Origin: CAYQAJ01 sp964415245
GTDB taxonomy: Bacteria > Planctomycetota > Planctomycetia > Pirellulales > Pirellulaceae
NCBI GenBank assembly: GCA_964415245.1
Contig: CAYQAJ010000019.1
Coordinates: forward strand, 1 to 35,486
Length of the DNA: 35,486 bases
Direction: 5' to 3'
The position numbers and the translations under genes were made by a program. Position 1 is the first letter of the stretch. Every line of letters begins with the position of its first letter. Below are positions 15,737 to 23,231 of the stretch, one piece after another. Below the pieces are notes generated by a model. It had not been told where the DNA came from and ran no database searches. It was given only the letters and a program-made list of their open reading frames with translations.

Positions 15737-16348
15737 ATGTACCACTCGCACGCACCGCCTCGACGTGCCTCAATCGAACGGATCACAGCACGGTCGGCGA
15801 GCGATTTACGCTGCGCTCTTATGGCGTTGAATCGTGCCTATGTGCCTCTTCTCCCGCTCCGCTTTTCGCTTTGGCTCTTGCCGCTGTTTTTGCTGTTCGC
15901 CGGCTTGGCGACGTCGACGGCCTATGGCGAACACGCGGCCATCAATCTGAAGGTGATCGGACCCGACGGCACGCATCAGGCCTCCGCCGATCAGGAGCCG
16001 CCACCGGGCGGAGTGAATCCGCGCCCACGAATGACCGTCCACGCGGGCGATCCCCTCGTACTGCACTTCATCCTGACGAACGTTTACCCGCACGGAGTTC
16101 TGAAAGACGTCACCGTGCGGTATTTCGTCGCTCGCACCAAGGAGTTCGGCGCCAAGGAGGTGCCCGACCCCAGCGACGGCGTGGTGACGCAAGGGGCGGC
16201 CACGCTCAACTTGAAGCCCAAGTGCCGCGTCGGCGCCCGGCTGCAATTCCGAATCAACGAGCCGGGCATCTACGTGGTGCGGGTCGATACCCAGAACACG
16301 CAGAGCGACCACGAGCATTTTTCCGCCATCGATCTGGAAGTGAAATGA
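15737..16348 (+). CDS. Exported beta-rich protein, second of a paralogous pair
   Basis: 203 aa from ATG 15737. The hydrophobic export segment (LLPLRFSLWLLPLFLLFAGLA) lies about 35 residues in, so the n-region is unusually long. ATG 15821 would give a normal signal peptide, while 15737 has the better ribosome site (AGAAGAAAG). The mature part matches the preceding protein: DVTVRYFVARTKEFG, LNLKPK, INEPGIYVVRVDTQ, DHEHFSAIDLEVK. The TGA stop overlaps the ATG of the next gene (ATGA at 16345), so the two are translationally coupled. Function is unknown. It may act with the downstream heme-bearing hydrolase-like protein. Confidence 0.8.
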   Translation: MYHSHAPPRRASIERITARSASDLRCALMALNRAYVPLLPLRFSLWLLPLFLLFAGLATSTAYGEHAAINLKVIGPDGTHQASADQEPPPGGVNPRPRMTVHAGDPLVLHFILTNVYPHGVLKDVTVRYFVARTKEFGAKEVPDPSDGVVTQGAATLNLKPKCRVGARLQFRINEPGIYVVRVDTQNTQSDHEHFSAIDLEVK

Positions 16349-17688
16349 ACCCGCGGCTGTTGGGCACGATGGCGGTCTCGTTGTCGCTGGCGCTGCTTGT
16401 CGCGTGCGCTCGGGCGGCCGATCGCCCTGACGGCTCGGACGACTTCGTTGCAAAACCGGCGGCTCACACGTCCGCCACGGATACAATCGTCGCGAATTCC
16501 GACTCCGCCGAAACTCGCGCTGCCGTCGCCACTCCCGCTTTATCCCCATTCCTGCAGGAATTTCTGGCGCAGCATCAGGTGACCGTCGTCACCGAACCCG
16601 TCCGCTGGGTCAGTGCGATCGGCCCCCACGATGGCTTGCTTACCCGCGACGATACCGGCGAGCGCCTGCCGGCGCTTTTGTGGATCGAAAGCGGATCGTC
16701 GGGCGACTTTGCCAAGCGCTCGGCGCTCGAATTGGCACAAATCGGCTACGTGGTGCTGATCGTCGAGATCGATCCGGAGCACGAGGACCAGCGCGGCACG
16801 GGCGAAAATCAGAATCAGGACGAAAACAAGAGCAGCCACGAGGCGCGTCGCGAGCGGGTAATCGCCCAAACGTCGGCCGCCGTGCGCTGGCTCCGTCGAC
16901 GCGACGACGTGTTCCCCGACCGGATCGGGACGCTTTGCTCCAGCGCCGCCGCACGCTGGGCTCTGGAGACGGCAGCAGCCGGAGGTTTGCAGGCTGCCGT
17001 GCTCATCGACCCACAGTTGCCCATCGCCGTCGATGCCGATCTGACGACCCCTCTAAGACACACGGCCGTGCTCGTAGTGCGAGGCGCGGCCGGTACATCG
17101 CTTTTGGACGACGAGTATCTCGCCCGGCTAGAGCGCCAGTGGGAAGAGGCCGGCGTGCAGCATCGCGTTCTCCCGTTCGACCGGGCGAAGACGGGCTTTC
17201 TGAACGCCCACGATCAAAACGCGCACGATCGGGAACTGGCCGACCGGGCATGGTTTGAGATTTACGAATTCCTGGGCAAACACGTCGAAGACGTACCGCT
17301 GAAGAAGCTGCTGGCCGACCAGGACAACGCCACCGACGGAGCGCCGCTGCGGCAATTCGCCTCGATTGCCGATCTGATGCGGGCCGCTAACGCGCCCGCG
17401 GGTGTCCGTGGATCGCTCGCGCTGTCGCTGACCGAGGAGCCGACGTCGGAGAACGAATGGAAAGACGCACGAGCCCGTGCGGCCCTCCTGGCCGATGCGG
17501 GCGAGCTGTTGATGGGGCTGAAGCCGCCTAAAGGCGACTCGGCCTTGTGGCAGCGGCACGTGGCCTCGTATCGCGATGCGGCCCAGGCCATCGCCGCCGC
17601 TTCCGATCGCCGCGACTATTCCGCCGCGCGGCAGGCTCTCGAACGACTCACCACGACCTGCGGCAAGTGCCATCTCGACCATCGGTAG
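16345..17688 (+). CDS. Dienelactone-hydrolase-like lipoprotein with C-terminal cytochrome c'-like heme domain
   Basis: 447 aa. The N-terminus (SLSLALLVACARA) contains LVAC, a lipobox, so the protein may be membrane-anchored. The middle (about 80-310) follows an alpha/beta hydrolase of the dienelactone hydrolase type: LPALLWIESGSSGD, then AAVRWLRRRDDVFPDRIGTLC and GLQAAVLID. The nucleophile elbow reads TLCSSAAA instead of the usual GxCxGG, and KTGFLNAHD replaces the usual HGFxN, so the catalytic His is doubtful. The last 90 residues are helical and end TTCGKCHLDHR, a heme c site (C439, C442, H443) in the last helix, as in class II cytochromes c'. The fusion suggests a redox or gas-binding module tied to a possibly inactive hydrolase fold. 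Confidence 0.8.
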   Translation: MNPRLLGTMAVSLSLALLVACARAADRPDGSDDFVAKPAAHTSATDTIVANSDSAETRAAVATPALSPFLQEFLAQHQVTVVTEPVRWVSAIGPHDGLLTRDDTGERLPALLWIESGSSGDFAKRSALELAQIGYVVLIVEIDPEHEDQRGTGENQNQDENKSSHEARRERVIAQTSAAVRWLRRRDDVFPDRIGTLCSSAAARWALETAAAGGLQAAVLIDPQLPIAVDADLTTPLRHTAVLVVRGAAGTSLLDDEYLARLERQWEEAGVQHRVLPFDRAKTGFLNAHDQNAHDRELADRAWFEIYEFLGKHVEDVPLKKLLADQDNATDGAPLRQFASIADLMRAANAPAGVRGSLALSLTEEPTSENEWKDARARAALLADAGELLMGLKPPKGDSALWQRHVASYRDAAQAIAAASDRRDYSAARQALERLTTTCGKCHLDHR

Positions 17689-17715
17689 CTTGCGCCCAGT
17701 TAGGAATGTCTCGGC

Positions 17716-19383
17716 ATGTCAAAGAAGCGGCGCCCAAAGCGCGACCAGCAACCCGCCCCCCCGTCGCAGCCGAAGACAGAAGGCGGTCGGCCCATGGCAC
17801 TGGTGCGCGTACTGCCGGCTCTTTTCGTTGTCGTCGTCGGCCTGTCACTGTTGGCTGTCGTTGTGCTTGGCTGGTGGAACCGCTCGCACTCGGATCGAAC
17901 CGCCACGCAGCGGGACGAGGTTTCTTCGTCGAAGGGAAACGCGGACGAACCCTCGGCGAAGGAGCGCGAGCGCCCCGCCGCCCACGACGAGAAAGTCGAT
18001 CCCCGCGACACGAACACCAATGCCGCCAATTCCCTCGACCAAGCATCCGCCGCCCACGACAACAACGCGACCGCCAATCCGACCACCAGCCCGGACGAGC
18101 CCGGCAGTTTTCTGGAAGACTTTACCGCGCCTGCGCAGGGCGAAAGCGCCAGCACCGCGGCCCCGAGCGATGAGGCTCTGGAACAATCGTTCCGCGACAT
18201 GCTTGCCTCCATGCAACAGCGCGACGATCTGCAAGCTCGCCTGCCTGCGGCGATCATCGCCAACGACGAGGCCCAGTTGCGGCAGTTGCGAGCGGAAGGA
18301 CAGGCCCTCGGCGATCGGCTCAACAAGCAGCTCGGCGAGTTTCAGGGCCAATTGAGGCAGGCCCGCCAGAACCGTCCCGACGACTCGGTCGTGCAGTGGC
18401 TCACCGCCGAGCTGCTGCTGCATGTCGGCGGCGAACCGGTCGACGTGCTGGCCTACTTGCAACGGGCGGTCGACGGCGGGCTGGAGCGACCCCGCCTCTT
18501 CGCCAGTCTGGCCCGGGTTCAATTTGAGGCAAACCAGTTCGCCGCCTCCTACGATTCTGCTCTCAAGGCTCTCGACTCGCCGCAGCCGACGCAGTACGCC
18601 TGGGAATCGTACGAACGCGTCGCGCGGGGTAACGAACGCTTCGATGAGCTGCTGGCGCGGCTCGACGCGGCATTTCCCGAACTGCCCAAACGCCCGAACT
18701 GGGTGGCCAAGATGCGCGAGCGTGCGGAGCGGTTTGCCACCCTATCGCGACGCGAATCGAGTCTTCGCCAGGAAGACCAGGCGAAGGACGACCTTCCCCG
18801 CGTCAGGCTCACCATCGAGCATCGCCGCTTCGCCCATGACGCCGACGGCAACAGCACGTCGCAGATCGAATCGACCGGCCGGGGCGAAGTGGAGCTCGAG
18901 CTGTTCGAGGATCAGGCGCCGCAAACGGTGGCCAACTTCGTCAGCCTTTGCGAGCAGGGTTTCTACGACGGCACCCTGTTCCCGGAGGCCGCATCGGCTC
19001 GCTACGTCCGCGGCGGCGACCCCAACACGCGCAACGACGACCCCAACGACGACGGCGTCGGCGGGCCCGGCTATGTGATCGCCGACGAATACGAACGGCC
19101 CGACGCTCGCAATCACTTCCGCGGCTCGCTCAGCATGGTCAACACCGGCCCGCAAACCGCCGGCAGCCAGTTCTTTATCACGCTGGCCCCCAACGATTCG
19201 TTCAACGGCCACTTCACGGTGTTTGGCCGCGTGATCCAGGGAGAAGAAGTCGTCGACGCGATCACGCCGGGTCGCACCACGACCAACATCGGGCACTTCG
19301 GCAAGCTGGTGCCCGGCGACGTGCTGGTGAAAGCGGAAGTCATCCGCAAACGGCCGCACGAGTACGTGGTTACGAAGAAGTAA
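17716..19383 (+). CDS. Membrane-anchored cyclophilin-type peptidyl-prolyl isomerase homologue, degenerate active site
   Basis: 555 aa. The N-terminus is basic and cytoplasmic, followed by one membrane helix (29-54) and an acidic, low-complexity stalk. A helical region with repeat-like units (about 150-350) comes next, then a cyclophilin domain (about 358-540). The domain keeps ELFEDQAPQTVANFVSL, GGPGYVIADEY, SMVNTGPQTAGSQFFIT and FTVFGRVIQGEEVVDAI. In the usual FHRVIPGFMIQGGD stretch this protein reads FPEAASARYVRGGD, so the catalytic Arg is Glu; the ligand-binding Trp is also absent. It is probably a periplasmic-facing binding or chaperone protein rather than an efficient isomerase (inference). 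It is the last gene of the exported unit, 27 bases after the heme-hydrolase gene. Confidence 0.88.
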   Translation: MSKKRRPKRDQQPAPPSQPKTEGGRPMALVRVLPALFVVVVGLSLLAVVVLGWWNRSHSDRTATQRDEVSSSKGNADEPSAKERERPAAHDEKVDPRDTNTNAANSLDQASAAHDNNATANPTTSPDEPGSFLEDFTAPAQGESASTAAPSDEALEQSFRDMLASMQQRDDLQARLPAAIIANDEAQLRQLRAEGQALGDRLNKQLGEFQGQLRQARQNRPDDSVVQWLTAELLLHVGGEPVDVLAYLQRAVDGGLERPRLFASLARVQFEANQFAASYDSALKALDSPQPTQYAWESYERVARGNERFDELLARLDAAFPELPKRPNWVAKMRERAERFATLSRRESSLRQEDQAKDDLPRVRLTIEHRRFAHDADGNSTSQIESTGRGEVELELFEDQAPQTVANFVSLCEQGFYDGTLFPEAASARYVRGGDPNTRNDDPNDDGVGGPGYVIADEYERPDARNHFRGSLSMVNTGPQTAGSQFFITLAPNDSFNGHFTVFGRVIQGEEVVDAITPGRTTTNIGHFGKLVPGDVLVKAEVIRKRPHEYVVTKK

Positions 19384-19448
19384 GGGGGCGTTCGGTGCGG
19401 CATCCTGGATTCCGACCGCGTTGCGGTTGACATGCCGCGACGTCCACC

Positions 19449-20237
19449 TCACTCGTCCTTCTCGAACAACTCCGGCGGCAGTTCGGCGTATTGGAGGTCG
19501 TTGTCGCCGGGTTCAACCGTGACGGTGAGCCGCCCCTTGGCGTCGGCCTTGTGCATGCCGATCTGCACGTCCTTCAGCCAGCCGACGCGCTCGTGCCATA
19601 CGCGGAACACGCGCTCGCCCACGGGAAGGTTTTTGATCGCGAACTCGCCGTTCTCGTCCGACACGGCCATGTAGGGATTGGCCCGCACGACGATGTAGCC
19701 GCGCTCCCAGGGATGAATCGGGCAGGTGGCGATGCTCGGCAGCGAGTCTTCTTTCGTCAAATTCCGCTCCTTGAGGGAGACGCGTGGTATCAATAGGGTG
19801 AAGTCCGGGTTGTTCTGAAAGGGGGCCCTGACTGCGTGCGCTACCATGTCCTTGTTCCGCATGGCCAGCGTCTGGGACGTCCGGAGCAACAATACGCGGG
19901 GCGCGAACCGGCTGCCTTCGATCGCCAACTCGACCTTCGCTTTGGCCGCATCGTCGTACGACGGATGAACGGGCAGTTCCGCCTCCGCGTCGGGCATGAG
20001 ATACACGATCACATTAGCGACGCCCTTATTCTCTTCGTTGACGACGAGCGATTCGTCGGCGATCTCGTCGCCGAGCGCGGCCCGATCCTTGGTGATCGGA
20101 AACACTTTCACTTCCGGCAACGGCCCGTCGTATACGAATCGACCCCGCACGTTTCCCCACTCGCCGTCGTCGTCGGCCATTGCGGTTCGCGGCGCGAAGC
20201 CCACGACGCACAACGCAATCAACAGAAGTCGGTTCAT
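19449..20237 (-). CDS. Exported cupredoxin-like protein
   Basis: 262 aa from ATG 20237, with signal peptide MNRLLLIALCVVGFAPRTAMA. The mature part starts with RGRFVYDGPLPEV, a common opening of planctomycete plastocyanin-like proteins. It then has SQTLAMRNKDMVAHAVRA and ATCPIHPWERGYIVV: a His in the first and C-x2-H in the second, the spacing of type 1 copper sites. The methionine ligand expected four to five residues later is not seen, so copper binding is uncertain. The C-terminal third (SDENGEFAIKNLPVG and following) resembles a carboxypeptidase-regulatory-like beta sandwich. A longer frame to 20300 is open, but the residues before 20237 do not look like part of a signal. It converges with the cyclophilin gene and lies 69 bases after the CPBP protease gene. 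Confidence 0.8.
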   Translation of the reverse strand: MNRLLLIALCVVGFAPRTAMADDDGEWGNVRGRFVYDGPLPEVKVFPITKDRAALGDEIADESLVVNEENKGVANVIVYLMPDAEAELPVHPSYDDAAKAKVELAIEGSRFAPRVLLLRTSQTLAMRNKDMVAHAVRAPFQNNPDFTLLIPRVSLKERNLTKEDSLPSIATCPIHPWERGYIVVRANPYMAVSDENGEFAIKNLPVGERVFRVWHERVGWLKDVQIGMHKADAKGRLTVTVEPGDNDLQYAELPPELFEKDE

Positions 20238-20306
20238 AACTCGCAGGCTCTCTTTTGGGGTTAGCCGCTTAGGGATCAAGCTCGCGGGTGGCCGCGCCAC
20301 AATTCA

Positions 20307-21239
20307 TCAACGTACCATTGGTTGTTCATGTATGCGATCGGCTTTTCGACAAACCAGCCACACCGACAGACCGAAGCAGGCTACCACGATGACGCCGCCA
20401 CCCACGATAGCGGCGACGGGCGGCGTCTCGGGAAATCCCCACAGGCGATTGCCGACTTGCCACACGTTCCAAGCGCCGTTGACGAAGGCGTGACAAGCGA
20501 TTGACGGAATAATCGAACCCGTTCGCCAAGCCAGCACTCCCAACCACAGCCCCAGCACAAACGCGAACACGATGGCGTGCGGAGTGACGTGAAAGATGCC
20601 GAAGATCGTCGACGTGACCAGGATCGCCACCCAGGCCGGCCACCGCTGTAGCAGCCGAGTTTGCACGTAGCCGCGAAACAGCATTTCTTCGACAAAGCCT
20701 GGCGCCAGCGCAATGAACAGGATGAAGGGAACGGCCATCGGCGAAGTCATGTTCTCGTACAGCGCCGCGACCGACGGATCGGGCGGAATGGCCAGCGCGA
20801 TCAGCTCCGCCAGCGCAACGCCGATGGCCAGCGGAAACAAGGCGCCGATCATGATTACCGGCAATGCCACCAGCGGCACGCGCGGCCGCACGAGCCCAAG
20901 CCGCGATAACGTCGGCTGCGGCGACCACCGAGCCGCAAAGTAGGCCGTCATGCCGAAGACAATCTGCCCGGTGGCCGCCAGCATGATGAACCCCATCGGA
21001 GTTACCACGAAGCCCTGCATCTGCTGTGGCAGATCCTGTGGGTTCGTGCCACCGGCGATGAGCAACGCGGCGATGATTATTGTGATGGCGACTTGCGCTA
21101 CGAACGTAGCGAGGAGTGCCGCCACGAGCGCGACGAAGACGGTCCATACGCGCGGGCGCTTGGTCGAAGGCTCGGCCAGGTCGGCGGCCTCGATCGCCTC
21201 GTCCGCGCGGATTGTCGATTGGTAAGGATTCTCGGTCAT
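20307..21239 (-). CDS. CPBP-family intramembrane glutamic protease
   Basis: 310 aa with a hydrophilic N-terminus and about eight hydrophobic segments. The family motifs are all present: EEMLFRGYVQTRLL (E184, E185, R189), FGIFHVTPH (H217) and SIACHAFVN (H250, N254). CPBP (Rce1-like) proteins are membrane proteases of the glutamate type. In bacteria they process small peptides or act in immunity and stress; the target here is not visible. The N-terminus MTENPYQS is common among planctomycete membrane proteins. It is divergent from the isochorismatase-ThuA gene and probably transcribed with the cupredoxin-like gene. Confidence 0.93.
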   Translation of the reverse strand: MTENPYQSTIRADEAIEAADLAEPSTKRPRVWTVFVALVAALLATFVAQVAITIIIAALLIAGGTNPQDLPQQMQGFVVTPMGFIMLAATGQIVFGMTAYFAARWSPQPTLSRLGLVRPRVPLVALPVIMIGALFPLAIGVALAELIALAIPPDPSVAALYENMTSPMAVPFILFIALAPGFVEEMLFRGYVQTRLLQRWPAWVAILVTSTIFGIFHVTPHAIVFAFVLGLWLGVLAWRTGSIIPSIACHAFVNGAWNVWQVGNRLWGFPETPPVAAIVGGGVIVVACFGLSVWLVCRKADRIHEQPMVR

Positions 21240-21537
21240 GGCAAGCGTGAGAGACTACGGGTAAGCGGCGACTGATTCCGGCGAACACGTACTATTTCGC
21301 GACGGGCCCATCCACGATGGTATCCCAGCGAAATCAGGCTTGCCACCACGAGCAGCGGCTACGGGGGGCTTTCGTCCAGCCGGCCGCCCCGCCACTCAGC
21401 CACAAATAGCTGTACCGCGCCGTCGGGCATGGTAGACTGGCACGCACTGAGGCCCGCAGGTCACTGCGCTCGACCCCGGGCAGCCGCAAACAACGTCCCC
21501 CAACCCGCGGACACCAGCCACACCGAGGAGCTTGCCC

Positions 21538-23148
21538 ATGAGTGCTCGCATCCTTCCCATGCTTCATCGAATCGTTCCCCTTATCGCGGTCGTTGCCGTG
21601 CTTCTTCTCGGCTCGCCGCGGCCGGGCATCGCCGACGAGAAGGCCGACGACGCGGCCGCCAAGTCGGCCGACAGCGGCGTGCTGGTGCTTCACGCCCGAA
21701 GCCGCGTGCAAAGCGCGCCTGATGCCCCCTGGGAAGCGCGGGAAGAAACGCTTCGCTGGGACGCCGGCAAAACGGCGGTCGTCGTGTGCGATATGTGGGA
21801 TCAGCACTGGTGCCGCGGCGCATCGCGGCGCGTGGCCGAGATGGCGCCCCACATGAACCGCGTCATCGCCGAAGCGCGCCACCGCGGCGTGCTGATCATC
21901 CACTGCCCCAGCAGTTGCATGGAGCCGTATCGCGATTCTCCCATGCGCCGACTCGCCCAACAGGCGCCGGCGGTGGAAACCAAGATACCACTGCAATCGT
22001 GGTGCGGGCTCAACGACGATCGCGAAGGCAAGCTCCCCATCGACGACAGCGACGGCGGATGCGACTGCTGGCCACGGTGCCCGCAAGGCTCTCCCTGGCG
22101 GCGCGAGATCGAAACGATCGAGATTCACGACGAAGATGCGGTCACGGATAGCGCCGAAGCGTACTACCTGATGAAGCAGCGCGGCATCGAAAACGTGATC
22201 GTCATGGGCGTGCATACCAATATGTGCGTGCTGGGGCGGCCGTTCTCGATTCGGCAGATGGTGTACCAGGGTCAGAACGTGGTGCTGATGCGCGACATGA
22301 CCGACACCATGTACAACCCCCGCAGCGCGCCGTTTGTCAAGCACACCGAAGGTACGCGGCTGGTGATCGAGCATATCGAAGAGCATTGGTGCCCGACCGT
22401 CGCCAGCACCGACCTGACGGACGAAGCTCCGTTCCAGTTCGCCCAAGCCGAGCAGCCGCACGTGGTGTTTGTGATCGGCGAGGGGGAGTACAAGACGGCG
22501 GAGACGCTGCCCGTGTTCGCCAAGAAGTACCTGGAGCCGCTGGGTCTGCGCGTGACGATCGTCAGCGCCGACGCCAGCGACGGCAACAACTTCCCCGGTT
22601 TGGAAATCCTCAAGTCGGCCGACCTGTTGTTCTTGAGCGTTCGCCGCCGCTCGCCCCCCCAGGAGCAGCTCGACCTGGTGCGCGAGTACATCGCCAGTGG
22701 CCGGCCGGTGGTGGGAATTCGCACCGCCTGCCACGCTTTTCACACCCGCGGCGAACATCCCGACGGCCACGACGAGTGGCAGGAGTTCGATCCCGAGATA
22801 CTTGGTGGGCACTACACGGGCCATCACGGCGACGGGCCGAAGACCGCGCTCCGCGTGGCCGATGGAGCAGAGCAGCACGCGATTCTTCGCGGCATCGACG
22901 TGAGCGGGTTTGTCGGCAATGGGTCGCTGTACCAGGTGAGTCCGTTGGCCGACGACACCGTGCCGCTCTTGTTTGGCTCCATTCCCGATACGCCGGCCGA
23001 GCCGGTGGCCTGGACGCGCATGGTGGGCAAGAGCCGCGTGTTTTTTACCTCGTTGGGGCATCCCGACGATTTTGCCAGCGAAGAGTTCAACCACCTGCTT
23101 GCCAACGGCGTGCTGTGGGCGCTGGGACGAGAGACAACGTCGAAATAG
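21538..23148 (+). CDS. Exported fusion of an isochorismatase-family hydrolase and a ThuA-like domain
   Basis: 536 aa. The signal peptide is about residues 1-32. Residues about 45-285 are an isochorismatase-like cysteine hydrolase: KTAVVVCDMWDQHW carries the catalytic Asp (D85) and VMGVHTNMCVLGRPF the nucleophilic Cys (C230). An insert between them contains GGCDCWPRC, a cysteine cluster that could bind a metal or form disulfides. Residues about 305-535 are ThuA-like, a class I glutamine-amidotransferase fold found with sugar metabolism: HVVFVIGEGEYKTAETLPVF, GRPVVGIRTACHAFHTRG, and ILGGHYTGHHGDG. The start is set by GAGGA 8 bases before ATG 21538. It lies just upstream of the large heme protein on the same strand, and both could work on the same exported substrate (inference). 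Confidence 0.9.
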   Translation: MSARILPMLHRIVPLIAVVAVLLLGSPRPGIADEKADDAAAKSADSGVLVLHARSRVQSAPDAPWEAREETLRWDAGKTAVVVCDMWDQHWCRGASRRVAEMAPHMNRVIAEARHRGVLIIHCPSSCMEPYRDSPMRRLAQQAPAVETKIPLQSWCGLNDDREGKLPIDDSDGGCDCWPRCPQGSPWRREIETIEIHDEDAVTDSAEAYYLMKQRGIENVIVMGVHTNMCVLGRPFSIRQMVYQGQNVVLMRDMTDTMYNPRSAPFVKHTEGTRLVIEHIEEHWCPTVASTDLTDEAPFQFAQAEQPHVVFVIGEGEYKTAETLPVFAKKYLEPLGLRVTIVSADASDGNNFPGLEILKSADLLFLSVRRRSPPQEQLDLVREYIASGRPVVGIRTACHAFHTRGEHPDGHDEWQEFDPEILGGHYTGHHGDGPKTALRVADGAEQHAILRGIDVSGFVGNGSLYQVSPLADDTVPLLFGSIPDTPAEPVAWTRMVGKSRVFFTSLGHPDDFASEEFNHLLANGVLWALGRETTSK

Positions 23149-23166
23149 TGATAGAAGGATTCGAGT

Positions 23167-23231
23167 GAAGAGTGCAGATTGCAGAGTGCAGAATATCGGA
23201 GTTTTCAGTGTTCAGTTTTCAGTTTTCAGTT
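23167..23231 (+). repeat. Word-like low-complexity repeat before the heme protein gene
   Basis: Two word types follow each other: AGAGTGCAGATTGCAGAGTG plus CAGAAT (to 23194), then GTTTTCAGTGTTCAGTTTTC plus AGTTTTCAGTT (23201-23231). It lies over the possible starts of the heme protein gene and is translated there as QIAECRISEFSVFSFQFSV. Confidence 0.75.

Noticed and set aside
15871..16344. Upstream extension of the heme-hydrolase frame
   Set aside because: The frame is open but overlaps the second paralogue; the ATGA overlap at 16345 and the lipoprotein signal after it fix the start.
21334..23094. 586-codon minus-strand frame opposite the isochorismatase-ThuA gene
   Set aside because: No motif and heavy His/Arg/Gly composition; the plus strand has signal peptide, catalytic residues and a good ribosome site.
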